A stretch of DNA of 64,000 bases from Micromonospora sediminimaris (GTDB lineage Bacteria; Actinomycetota; Actinomycetes; Mycobacteriales; Micromonosporaceae), in NCBI GenBank assembly GCA_900112325.1, contig FOLJ01000005.1, positions 192,134 to 256,133 on the forward strand, given 5' to 3'. Position numbers and translations under genes: made by a program. Below, piece after piece: positions 35,667 to 43,376 of this stretch; the stretch's first letter is position 1; each line of letters opens with the position of its first letter. The notes under the pieces were generated by a model. That model was not told the origin of the DNA. It was given only the letters and a program-made list of their open reading frames with translations, and did no database searches.

Positions 35667-36929
35667 TCAGGACGCCTGACGTCGAAGGTGTTCGGCGAAG
35701 GCGGACTGGCTGCCCAGCATGACCATGATCGCGTTGCGGTAGGCGACCGATCCCCACAGGTGCAGTTCCTCGTCGTCGAGGCCGCCGAAAATGCCGGCGA
35801 GCGCCTTGCGCGCGCGGCGGTCGAGGACCTTGTGCGGTCGGGCGAGCAACTCGCCCTCGCGGCGCAGCGCGTCGAGGTACGCGGCGACGGCCGAGGTGTA
35901 CGCGGGCCCGCCGAGTTCCTCCAACATGCCGAACTCGAAAAGGTGCAGCGCCGCCTCCGACTCCCAGTCCGGGGTGCGCTGGACGTGACGGATCAGCATC
36001 ACGTGCCGCGCCTCGAACAACAGCAGGATTCCGCGGCCGAGCCGACTCAGCGGCCGGCGGCTCGACGGCAGCCGCAACGTGCGTACCGGTTCCCCGGCGG
36101 CCACGTCCACCGCACCGGCGAAGCTGGGCATCCGCTCGCCGCCCGGCACCGGGTCGGGTACCAGACAGACCCGGTTGGCGTAGACCAGGTCATCCCGGCC
36201 GGAGAGCGACCGCATCGCCGTCGCGGCGACCTCGGTGAAGGGACGGTCGTCGGTCGCCGCGTCCGGGTCGAGGGCGTAGACCATCCCCGGCCGGCTGGCC
36301 GTAGGGACGCCCAGGACCGCGGAACTCCGCAGGAAGCCCCAGGTCGTTGCGGCCCATCGGCTGCGCCGGGCAACCTCGGCTGCGGTGTCCCGCCAGTCGC
36401 GGGCGAGCCGCAGCCGTTCCCGGACGTCGGTGGCGTCGGTCATCTCAAGCAGCGCGCGGGGCAGCGGCGCGACGGGATCCACGTGGAGCAGGTCGGTGAC
36501 GATGGACGGACCGATCGCCGCGTGTTCGGCGCAGTCCGCGTCGGTGTGCGGATCGCCGGTCGCGCCGTGGCAGTCTCCCAGCCAGGTGACCTCACGGCTC
36601 ACCGACTGTCGGGCGAACGCTGGCGCCGGCAGCATGCCGGCGCGCAGGATCCGCTCGTACTGCACCCGAGCCCGGGCCGTCCGCAGCATGTCGAGCGGCA
36701 GGACCGGGGCCAGTGTCAGGACCGTCTCGATGATCGTGCAGTGCGGGCAGACGGGCCCGTCCGGGTCGACCACGCGGAACTCCCGCAGATGGTCGAGACC
36801 GGGCTGCTCCCACTGCACGCCGATGCCGCCGCCCTCGCGCAGCATCAGGTAGAGGTGGGTGGTGGCCTGCCGGTCCCGGGTGACGGCCACCATCTCGTCG
36901 AGGAACCGCCGGCGGCTGATCTGCTCCAC
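35667..36929 (-). CDS. Protein of unknown function (420 aa)
   Basis: I do not recognise this family. It is a soluble-looking, Arg/Ala/Leu-rich protein with no signal peptide or transmembrane helix. A cysteine pair C-P-H-C occurs in GPVCPHCTIIETV, with a further Cys/His cluster in LGDCHGATGDPHTDADCAEH, which could bind a metal. The C-terminal half is predicted mainly helical (EAALHLFEFGMLEELGG and YRNAIMVMLGSQSAFAEHL). Codon use and third-position GC match the neighbours, supporting it as a real gene. The GTG at 36929 (VEQISRRRFLDEMV) is the most likely start, but an internal ATG (MVAVTRDRQA) is possible. It is divergent from the shortened MFS gene. Confidence 0.7.
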   Translation of the reverse strand: MEQISRRRFLDEMVAVTRDRQATTHLYLMLREGGGIGVQWEQPGLDHLREFRVVDPDGPVCPHCTIIETVLTLAPVLPLDMLRTARARVQYERILRAGMLPAPAFARQSVSREVTWLGDCHGATGDPHTDADCAEHAAIGPSIVTDLLHVDPVAPLPRALLEMTDATDVRERLRLARDWRDTAAEVARRSRWAATTWGFLRSSAVLGVPTASRPGMVYALDPDAATDDRPFTEVAATAMRSLSGRDDLVYANRVCLVPDPVPGGERMPSFAGAVDVAAGEPVRTLRLPSSRRPLSRLGRGILLLFEARHVMLIRHVQRTPDWESEAALHLFEFGMLEELGGPAYTSAVAAYLDALRREGELLARPHKVLDRRARKALAGIFGGLDDEELHLWGSVAYRNAIMVMLGSQSAFAEHLRRQAS

Positions 36930-37205
36930 CGCGTCACTGTATCGACCGACGTCGCGATCACGGCTCGGCGCGAAACGGCGAAATCCAGTGCCGGCGTACG
37001 GGATCGGCCGACTACCCTCCGCTTCGACATCCGTCGACGGACAGGAGTTGAGATGCGCCTCGACCTGGACACGGCCGCCGCTCCGGCGCGAGAGCTCCCC
37101 GTGCGCTGATCCGTGCGGTCCACCGCCGGTCCACCGACGGTGGCGGTGCTCCTCGCTGCGGAGCGGCCCCCTGACGGCCGTTCCCTTCCAGTTCGAGGAG
37201 CAATC

Positions 37206-37892
37206 TTGCGTGCCCTGGTATCCGCGCGTCTGGGCGCGGACTTCGCCAAACTCTGGACCGCCTCGGCGGTGTCCAACATCGGCGACGGCATCACCATGGC
37301 GGCCGGCCCACTGCTGGTCGCCTCCATCACCGAGAGCCCGGCGCTGATCGCCGGTGCGGTCTTCGTACAACAGCTGCCCTGGTTGTTGTTCGCCCTGCTC
37401 AGCGGTGCCTACGTGGACCGGATCGACAGGCGTCGCCTGGTGGTGGCGGTGAACCTGGTGCGGGCCGTCGCGCTCGCCACGCTGACGGTCACCATCGCCA
37501 CCGACACCGTCACGGTGGTCATCTTCTACGCGGTGCTCTTTCTGCTCGGTACGGGGGAGACGCTGGCCGACACCGCCATGGGTGCGCTGTTGCCATCGGT
37601 GGTCGTCCTGGTCGTGTTCAGCGCGCACGGCATGGTCTGGGGAATCACCGTCGCGTCGCTGCGTCAACGGCTGGTGCCGTCCCGGCTGCTCGGCCGCGTC
37701 GGCAGCGCGTACGCGGTGCTCGATCTCGGCGGGGCGGCGGTCGGCTCCCTTCTCGGTGGCCTGATCGCCGGCAGCTGGGGCAGCACGGCCCCGTTCTGGA
37801 TCGCCGGGGTGACGATGGCGGTTGTCGCTGTCGCCGCCTGGCGACCGCTGGCACAGAGTCCAAACCGGTCGGAGACTATCGAAGAGAGCTGA
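37206..37892 (+). CDS. MFS transporter with an internal in-frame deletion
   Basis: A 228-residue relic or minimal form of a major-facilitator exporter (EntS-like). The first half is normal: FAKLWTASAVSNIGDGITMAAGPLLV and the loop-2-like GAYVDRIDRRRLVVAVNLVRA. After FLLGTGETLADTAMGALLPSVV the sequence jumps directly to VLVVFSAHGMVWGITVASLRQRLVPSRLLGRVGSAY, which in full-length (about 410 aa) members belongs to helices 10-12. Roughly 180 residues (the end of the N-half and most of the C-half) are missing without loss of frame. The TTG at 37206 is supported by GAGGAG. The product probably cannot transport in the usual way, so a pseudogene status is likely though the frame is open. Confidence 0.72.
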   Translation: MRALVSARLGADFAKLWTASAVSNIGDGITMAAGPLLVASITESPALIAGAVFVQQLPWLLFALLSGAYVDRIDRRRLVVAVNLVRAVALATLTVTIATDTVTVVIFYAVLFLLGTGETLADTAMGALLPSVVVLVVFSAHGMVWGITVASLRQRLVPSRLLGRVGSAYAVLDLGGAAVGSLLGGLIAGSWGSTAPFWIAGVTMAVVAVAAWRPLAQSPNRSETIEES

Positions 37893-37943
37893 TTACCGTA
37901 CCATCGGGCTGTTCTTCCCCTGGGTGGGTGCGGAGGAGACCGC

Positions 37944-39536
37944 ATGGACGATGTGACCCTCCGAGCCCTGCGGCTACTGGAGGAGGCGCAGGCCGGTGGC
38001 GCGGCCCAGGTGCTGGCGGAGGCGGTCGCGGCGCTACGGGAACCGACCGGGGAACTGCGCGACGGCCCGGCGGCGATGCACTTCGTGCGCGTCGTGGCGC
38101 TGACCCGGCTCGGCGACCTGCGCGCCGCGATCACCGCCGCCGATCTGATGCTCGTCGCCGCCGAGCGGGAGAACAGCGCCGGGTGGCGCTCCTGCGCGCT
38201 GTCACTGCGCGCCGACCGGCGGCTCCGCCTCGGCGACCAGGACATCGCCGAGTACGACATCGAAGCCGTCCTGCGGGACCTCGTCCGCGCGGAGACGGCC
38301 CTTCTGGCCGGCGAACCGGATCCGGTGATCGAGGGCAACGCCCGCACCGGGCTGGCGATCGGGTACGCGAAGCTGCGTCTCTACGAGCTGGCGGCGCCAC
38401 AGTTCCAGGCGGCATACGAGACGACCTGCCGACCTGGGTACCCGGACAACGGCAACCGGGCGATGTGGCTGTGCAACCTCGCGGAGCTCAACCTCATGTG
38501 GGCCCTGGAGTTGTATCAGGTCGGCCAGGTCGCCGAGGCGGAGAAGCACACCACGGTGGCCGAGGAGCACGCGGCGCGGGCGATGACGGAAGCCTCCGGC
38601 CCCAAGGCGGAGGTGTGGCGGCTCTCGGCGTCGCTGTTCGCGGCGTGCGCCCGCGCCGACCGTCAGGACCCGGCCGGTGCGGCGGAGGACATTCCCCGGG
38701 TACTGGCGTCGTTGCAGGAGCACGGCGTCGAACAGCGACACCAGGAGCAACTGCTGTGCCGGCCGTTCCACGCCGTCGCGCTCAGCCGGTCCGGGCGGCC
38801 GGCTGAGGCGCTGCGGGTTATCGAGGAGGCGGTGACCGGCCTTTCTCCCGACAACGACTGGTTGATCACGGCGGCGCTGCACCGCACGCACGCGGTGCTG
38901 CTGGCGAAGACCGGGGCACGCGACGCGCTGCCGGGCCTCACCTACGGCGACGCGCTCGCGGAACTGCTGTGGCGTCAGCGACACCGCTGGCTGCACGCGG
39001 CGGTGACCATGCAGTCGTACGACGTGCTGCGGTGGCAGCACGAGCGGGCCGAACGGGCCGCGCGGATCGACCCGCTCACCGGGGTGGCCAACCGGCGGGG
39101 CCTGGACAGCTTCCTGGAGCGCCTGGCCACTCCCACGGCGGCCGGGACCGATCCGGTGGCGGTGCTGATCGTGGACGTGGACCGGTTCAAGGACGTCAAC
39201 GACTCGTTGGGGCACGCCACCGGCGACGACGTGCTGCGGGCCGTTGCGCAGGTGGTCGCGGCAAGTGTCCGCCGGGACGACTTCGTCGCCCGGCTGGGCG
39301 GTGACGAATTCGTCGCGATCCTGCCGGGGGCGGACCTCGGCGCCGCTGAGCAGGTCGCCCAGCGGGCCGTCGACGCCGTGGCCGGGATGGCGGTGTGGCA
39401 GGTGACGGTAAGCGTCGGGGTGGCGGGCGGTTCCGCGTACACCCTCGGAGAGACCCTGGCGCACGCGGACGGTGCGATGTACGCGGCGAAGCGGGCCGGC
39501 GGAAACCGGATGGGCAGCCGTCACCCCGGTACCTGA
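37944..39536 (+). CDS. Cytosolic diguanylate cyclase with helical-repeat sensor (TPR-like + GGDEF)
   Basis: A 530-residue protein. Residues about 1-365 are alpha-helical repeats resembling tetratricopeptide pairs (for example YAKLRLYELAAPQFQAAYETT and ALSRSGRPAEALRVIEEAV), with no transmembrane segment. Residues about 370-530 form a GGDEF domain: ARIDPLTGVANRRGLDSFLERL, VDVDRFKDVNDSLGHATGDDVLR, then the intact signature RLGGDEFVAIL. Five residues before it sits RRDD, an R-x-x-D inhibitory site, so it should synthesise c-di-GMP with product feedback. GGAGGAGACC precedes the ATG. In streptomycetes c-di-GMP controls development. A direct role here is inference. Confidence 0.9.
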   Translation: MDDVTLRALRLLEEAQAGGAAQVLAEAVAALREPTGELRDGPAAMHFVRVVALTRLGDLRAAITAADLMLVAAERENSAGWRSCALSLRADRRLRLGDQDIAEYDIEAVLRDLVRAETALLAGEPDPVIEGNARTGLAIGYAKLRLYELAAPQFQAAYETTCRPGYPDNGNRAMWLCNLAELNLMWALELYQVGQVAEAEKHTTVAEEHAARAMTEASGPKAEVWRLSASLFAACARADRQDPAGAAEDIPRVLASLQEHGVEQRHQEQLLCRPFHAVALSRSGRPAEALRVIEEAVTGLSPDNDWLITAALHRTHAVLLAKTGARDALPGLTYGDALAELLWRQRHRWLHAAVTMQSYDVLRWQHERAERAARIDPLTGVANRRGLDSFLERLATPTAAGTDPVAVLIVDVDRFKDVNDSLGHATGDDVLRAVAQVVAASVRRDDFVARLGGDEFVAILPGADLGAAEQVAQRAVDAVAGMAVWQVTVSVGVAGGSAYTLGETLAHADGAMYAAKRAGGNRMGSRHPGT

Positions 39537-39579
39537 CCGCCGGGTGCCGCGGCGTCCGCTGATCCGGCAGGATCGGTAC

Positions 39580-40326
39580 GTGGACATCGAGCCGGTCGAC
39601 GTCGCGCCCATCCGGGGGTTCCGCCGCGCGATCCTTCGGCAACGCTGGGATGATCTGATCTTCCTGCACTGGCCGGTCGAGCCGGAGCGGGTCGCACCGC
39701 TGCTGCCGGCCGGCACCCGCCCCGACACGCTCGACGGGCTGACCTACGTCGGGCTGATCGGCTTCCGGATGGTCGGTCTGGGGCTGGGATTCGGACCCGG
39801 CGTGCCGTACTTCGGCAGCTTCTGGGAGACCAACGTCCGGTTGTACTCCGTGGACGGCTCCGGCCGACGGGCCGTGGTCTTCCGCTCGCTCGACGCCTCC
39901 CGGCTGGTGCCGGTGCTGGTCGCCCGGGCGACCCTGCGGCTGCCGTACCTGTGGTCGGCCATGAAGCTGGAGCGAGACGGCGACCGGCTCAGCTACCGGT
40001 GCCGGCGTCGCTGGCCGGGCCCGACCGGCACGACCAGCCGGATCGAGGTCCGGGTCGGCGGGCCGATCGCCGAGCCGACGCCGCTGGACCACTTCGTCAC
40101 CGCCCGCTGGGGCCTGCACACCCGGGCGTACGGACGTACCCGGCACCTACCGAACTGGCACCCACGTTGGCCGCTGCACCACGCGGAACTGCTCGCCCTG
40201 GACGACGAACTGGTGACCGCCGCCGGGCTGCCGCCGCCGCAGGGGCCACCGACAAGCGTGCTCTACTCACCGGGGGTGCCGGTCGCCTTCGGCCCGCCGA
40301 CCAGCGTGCATCAGCCCAGAGCCTGA
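39580..40326 (+). CDS. DUF2071 (YqjF-like) protein
   Basis: A 248-residue protein of the DUF2071 family, whose function is unknown. Typical features are LRQRWDDLIFLHWPVEPERVAPLLPAGTRPD near the N-terminus, GLTYVGLIGFRMVGL, VPYFGSFWETNVRLY, and the C-terminal LTARWGLH-like segment (HFVTARWGLHTRAYGR). The GTG at 39580 has GGCAGGAT eight bases upstream. It lies 43 bases after the GGDEF gene on the same strand and may be co-transcribed with it. Confidence 0.88.
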   Translation: MDIEPVDVAPIRGFRRAILRQRWDDLIFLHWPVEPERVAPLLPAGTRPDTLDGLTYVGLIGFRMVGLGLGFGPGVPYFGSFWETNVRLYSVDGSGRRAVVFRSLDASRLVPVLVARATLRLPYLWSAMKLERDGDRLSYRCRRRWPGPTGTTSRIEVRVGGPIAEPTPLDHFVTARWGLHTRAYGRTRHLPNWHPRWPLHHAELLALDDELVTAAGLPPPQGPPTSVLYSPGVPVAFGPPTSVHQPRA

Positions 40327-40348
40327 TCAGCAGGCGATCGCTGGCGAC

Positions 40349-40648
40349 TCAGGCCGCTGCGTCGCGTGGCTCGAAACTGACGCTGAGGCTCACGTCCAAG
40401 GCCGCCGCCAACCGCTCCAACACGGGCAGGGTCGGGACGGTGCCGCCGGCCTCGAACCGTGCGACCGCCGACTGCGTCATCCCCGATTCCTTGGCAAGCT
40501 GTGCCTGACTCCAACCTCGGCGCTCACGAAGCTCTCGAATCGCACGACCAAGTTCGAACGCCAACTGCGTCGCGTCGTACGCCTCCGCCGCCCCCGGCTC
40601 GGCCATCCGCCGCTCCCGCAGCGAGGCCCAATCACTACGCTCGCCCAT
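40349..40648 (-). CDS. XRE-family antitoxin (HigA-like)
   Basis: A 99-residue protein with a Cro/C1-type helix-turn-helix in the second half: AFELGRAIRELRERRGWSQAQLAKESGMTQSAVARFEAGGTVPTLPVLERLAAAL. The context is a short gene two bases downstream of a Gp49/HigB-like toxin gene on the same strand. It is therefore read as the antitoxin and autorepressor of a toxin-first (HigBA-type) module. A perfect 16-bp palindrome lies in the module promoter. The partner toxin is interrupted early by a stop codon, so this antitoxin may now be solitary. Confidence 0.88.
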   Translation of the reverse strand: MGERSDWASLRERRMAEPGAAEAYDATQLAFELGRAIRELRERRGWSQAQLAKESGMTQSAVARFEAGGTVPTLPVLERLAAALDVSLSVSFEPRDAAA

Positions 40649-40650
40649 GA

Positions 40651-41001
40651 TTAGCTCTCCTTCTCCACGACGCGGTGCGCCTCATCAATGCATCTGGCCA
40701 GTACCCGGCGTGCTCGGTCGACCTCTCGCTCGTCGCGCATACGCGTCTTGTGAAAGACGGTCAGCAAGATGATCCGCTTGTCCGACGCGATCCAGTAGGT
40801 GATCCTGACTGCTTGCCGCTCCAGGTAGAACCGCAACTCGCGTAGCTTCCCATCCAGCTGTTTCGTGTACGGCTCGCCCAGCAGTGGCCCTTGTTCGGCC
40901 AGTAGGTCGACGTAGAATGCCGCACGAGCAAACAGCGCGACCGGCAGGCCCTCCAACCACTTTTCGACTTCCGGCTCTAACTCAACGGTACCTCAAGTCA
41001 T
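40651..41001 (-). pseudogene. HigB/Gp49-like toxin with a UGA stop at codon 3
   Basis: A RelE/HigB-type (phage Gp49-like) toxin of about 116 codons, expected to cleave mRNA on ribosomes. The body is well conserved: FARAAFYVDLLAEQGPLLGEPYTKQLDGKLRELRFYL, then VRITYWIASDKRIILLTVFHKTRMRDEREVDRA. Reading from the ATG at 41001 gives M-T-stop-G-T-V-E-L-E-P-E-V-E-K-W-L-E-G. The frame after the stop is exactly the family N-terminus, in which the third residue is commonly Trp. Codon TGA (40995-40993) is one base from TGG. The only remaining in-frame start is TTG at 40956, which would delete the first 15 residues. Two bases separate it from the antitoxin gene. Confidence 0.7.
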
Positions 41002-41015
41002 AGCATCGATGCTAT
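41000..41015. promoter_or_regulatory. 16-bp perfect palindrome, probable toxin-antitoxin operator
   Basis: ATAGCATCGATGCTAT is a perfect palindrome overlapping the ATG of the toxin frame and lying just before a divergent ATG at 41016. It is the natural candidate for autoregulation by the XRE antitoxin. The absence of a leader sequence suggests a leaderless mRNA. Confidence 0.7.
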
Positions 41016-41466
41016 ATGAGCCAAGCATCGTCGCCGAAGAGGGTGGTATTCGTGTCGTTCGACTCTCGCCGTCAAGGCACTTCAGGCGGCTGCCGGTGCC
41101 ACAGTCTTGACCACAGAGCCGAGGAAGGTCGGTGCGCTGCGCAACATGGCCGCTCCGTGGAAGCCGAGATCCGCGACGACCTCGCGGCGTCGATCGTCGA
41201 GGATACGCCGGCAAACGACCTGTTCACCGCACTCACTGATCGGTTCACCAGATCCGGTGGCCTCGAGCTGGATCTACCGGCCGTTTCCACGGCACCCCGT
41301 GCGGCGACGCTGCCCGAACGATGATCGCAAACGCGTCAAGGTCATGCTGGCCCTTGGCCGCACAGCGGCTCGCCGTTGACGATTGCCGGAGGAAGCGGCC
41401 ACCGCGTTTGGACGGGTCGCGATGACGCTTGTCCGCACGCGATGGCCGCTCGGGTTGCGCGGCGGA
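41002..41466. other. 465-bp region with only toxin-antitoxin debris
   Basis: This stretch between the toxin gene and the membrane-protein gene holds the end of the operator palindrome and a decayed FitA/VapB-like antitoxin. No intact gene was recognised after 41,324, and nothing else stands out. Confidence 0.6.
41016..41324 (+). pseudogene. FitA/VapB-like antitoxin remnant
   Basis: The open frame starting at ATG 41016 encodes 102 residues. Only the second half looks like a protein family: RCAAQHGRSVEAEIRDDL, then LFTALTDRFTRSGGLELDLP and PRAATLPER, which matches the C-terminal two thirds of FitA-like type II antitoxins (x-A-A-x-H-G-R-S-x-E-A-E-x-R and a closing G-G-x-E-L-x-L-P). The expected N-terminal ribbon-helix-helix strand and first helix are absent. 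The first 39 residues are Ser/Arg/Gly-rich and unlike any domain. No intact PIN-domain toxin follows. It is read as a degraded module next to the HigBA-type one. Confidence 0.55.
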
Positions 41467-42867
41467 TCAGAGGTAGCTGAACAGCGGCGGGAAGAGCAGC
41501 ACCACGACCCAGGCCCAACCGGCGTACACCGGTAGGTAGCCGGTCTGCCAGCGTTCCAGGGCCGCGAACGGGGTGCGCCGACGGATGAATCCCAGCATCA
41601 ACCACGCCGACCAGGCGAGGTTGGCCAGCAGGATGACGTTCTCGCCGAGGGCCGCGGCCTTGTTCGGGGTGGTGCCGTACTCGGTGATCCGCTCGGTGAT
41701 CGCCCACAGCACCAGCACGTCGATGATGAGCGCGCTGACCACGAGGGCGAGTTGCAGTCGGTCGAACAGGCCGGGCGGGGCCAGCGGGTCGCGGGCCGAG
41801 ATCGAGTACAGCAGCAGCCCCAGCACCACGACCAGCAGCAGGTCGAACAGGATCAGTGCCTCCCGCTCGACGTTGATGCCGGCGGTGGTCCAGACGATGG
41901 CGACCAGGAAGGCCAGCAACGCGGCGGTGAACAGCGGCGTGAACAGGCGGGTGAGCACCGGGGCGATGTTCTCGACCACGCTCTGCTTGGCCTCGACGAG
42001 CCAGCCCGCCACGACCACCGCGGCCACCACGCCGCACGGCAGCAACCATTCCGAGACGAAGCCCTCGGGGTCGATCCCGATGGCCTGGAAAGTGCCGACC
42101 GTGAAGGCGGTCAGCACGCCGCCGCCGAGGGCGATGAGGACGAAGTAGACGAAGCATTCGCCGGTGAATCTGATGAAGTCCATGCGCCGTCGCGACGAGC
42201 GCAGATCGTCGGAGACATAGGCCAGGCCGACCACGAACCACAGGGCTATCGGCAGGTGGATGGTGGTCAGCACCAGCGACTGGGAGTCCTCCGCGAGGGA
42301 GTAGGCGTTGGCGGCCACCGCACCGAGCGCGAACAGGGCGACCATCACCCCGATCAGCGCCCTGCCGGCCCGGCGGCGCCAGGCCAGGTACGCGGCCAGC
42401 CAGGGCAGCGTGAACAGCGCGAAGTTGGGTGCGTAGAAGGCGCCGTCCTGTTGGAAGCCCAGGCCGAACAGCTCCGGCAGCTTGACCGACACGGCCGCGC
42501 CGACCGCGCAGACGATCATCGCGATCAGGTCGCGCCGGGACCGGTTGCCCGTCTCCGGGTCATCGGCGCCGCCGGTCAGCACCAGTTGCTTCCACAGCCG
42601 CTCCGAGTGTTCCCGGGCGAACTCGCGGGACAGTTCGTCCAGGCCGCCGAGCCGTTTGACCGCGACCAGGAACGCCTCGTCGGGGCGCAGGCCGGCGGCG
42701 ATGAGCTCGTCGACCGAGCCGCGAAGGTGGTCCTCCAGTTCCTCGGCGTCGGCGCGCTGCAACTCCGGGCGGCGTCGTACGTAGTGACGCCACTGGGCGA
42801 ACTGGTCCTCCAACGCGTCCGGGCCGGGGGATGGCGTGCCACCGTCGGGGCTGCCGGGCGCGGTCAT
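41467..42867 (-). CDS. Membrane protein with permease-prefix (HAAS-like) domain, PadR partner
   Basis: A 466-residue membrane protein. The first 100 residues form the helical prefix domain found next to PadR regulators (LEDQFAQWRHYVRRRPELQRADAEELEDHLRGSVDELIAAGLRPDEAFLVAVKRLGGLDELSREFAREHSERLWKQL). About ten transmembrane segments follow, with no enzymatic motif. The ATG at 42867 overlaps the PadR stop as ATGA, so the pair is translationally coupled. PadR-coupled proteins of this kind are thought to sense or respond to envelope stress. A transported substrate, if any, is unknown. Confidence 0.85.
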   Translation of the reverse strand: MTAPGSPDGGTPSPGPDALEDQFAQWRHYVRRRPELQRADAEELEDHLRGSVDELIAAGLRPDEAFLVAVKRLGGLDELSREFAREHSERLWKQLVLTGGADDPETGNRSRRDLIAMIVCAVGAAVSVKLPELFGLGFQQDGAFYAPNFALFTLPWLAAYLAWRRRAGRALIGVMVALFALGAVAANAYSLAEDSQSLVLTTIHLPIALWFVVGLAYVSDDLRSSRRRMDFIRFTGECFVYFVLIALGGGVLTAFTVGTFQAIGIDPEGFVSEWLLPCGVVAAVVVAGWLVEAKQSVVENIAPVLTRLFTPLFTAALLAFLVAIVWTTAGINVEREALILFDLLLVVVLGLLLYSISARDPLAPPGLFDRLQLALVVSALIIDVLVLWAITERITEYGTTPNKAAALGENVILLANLAWSAWLMLGFIRRRTPFAALERWQTGYLPVYAGWAWVVVLLFPPLFSYL

Positions 42868-43238
42868 GCCAGACCTCCGAGGGGAATCGTCGTCGAACGC
42901 CGTACGTCGCCGGGGTCGACCCAGATCGCCTTGAGGGCGCTCACCACGGTGTCCCACTGGCGACGTTGCTCGGCCAGCTCGGCGAGGCCGCTGTCGGTGA
43001 TGCGGTAGTACTTGCGTCGCCGTTCTCCGGGGACCGACTGCCAGCTCGACTCCACGTGACCGAGCCGTTCGAGCCGGTGCAGCAGGGGATAGAGCAGCCC
43101 TTCGGTCCAGTCCAACTCGCCGTCGGACAGCTCGTTGATGCGTCTGAGGATCGCGTACCCGTAGCTCTCCCCGTCGGCCAGGATGCCGAGCACCATCGGC
43201 GTCGCCGAGGCGGCGACGAGATCCTTGGTGACCTTCAT
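42864..43238 (-). CDS. PadR-family transcriptional regulator
   Basis: A 124-residue winged-helix repressor. The N-terminal PadR domain is clear: LVAASATPMVLGILADGESYGYAILRRINELSDGELDWTEGLLYPLLHRLERLGHVES, then RRRKYYRITDSGLAELAEQRRQW. The C-terminal helix provides dimerisation. The ATG at 43238 (MKVTKD) is chosen because the promoter and operator lie just upstream. It is transcribed with the membrane protein gene and is very likely autoregulated through the nested palindrome at 43252-43297. Confidence 0.93.
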   Translation of the reverse strand: MKVTKDLVAASATPMVLGILADGESYGYAILRRINELSDGELDWTEGLLYPLLHRLERLGHVESSWQSVPGERRRKYYRITDSGLAELAEQRRQWDTVVSALKAIWVDPGDVRRSTTIPLGGLA

Positions 43239-43251
43239 GAGATTCTCCCAC

Positions 43252-43305
43252 CCCCAATACCTAGAACTATGAGGCATAGTAGTTCTAGGTATTGGGGAGG
43301 TGCAA
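43252..43305 (-). promoter_or_regulatory. padR promoter embedded in a 46-bp nested palindrome
   Basis: Perfect 18-bp arms (43252-43269 and 43280-43297; CCCCAATACCTAGAACTA and its complement) flank 10 bp. Offset inside is a second perfect repeat ACTATG-AGG-CATAGT (43266-43280). The promoter is TTGCAC (43305-43300), 18 bp, TACTAT (43281-43276) on the minus strand, so the operator covers both core elements. The implied leader is about 30 bases. Confidence 0.85.
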
Positions 43306-43336
43306 GAAAGCCCGCCGGCGATGCCGGCGGGCTTTC
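43306..43336. terminator. Hairpin terminator of the DEAD-box gene
   Basis: A perfect 14-bp inverted repeat (GAAAGCCCGCCGGC, loop GAT, complement), with A- and T-rich ends, lies about 40 bases past the helicase stop. Confidence 0.8.
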
Positions 43337-43376
43337 GAAAGCGCTGATCAGGACTGTTGGCGGGTGGCTGCGTCGC

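Noticed and set aside
41107..41379. Frame with LAVKALQAAAGATVLTTEPRKVGALRN as a PIN-domain toxin remnant
   Set aside because: A short Ala-rich resemblance only. No catalytic acidic residues of a PIN domain are visible.
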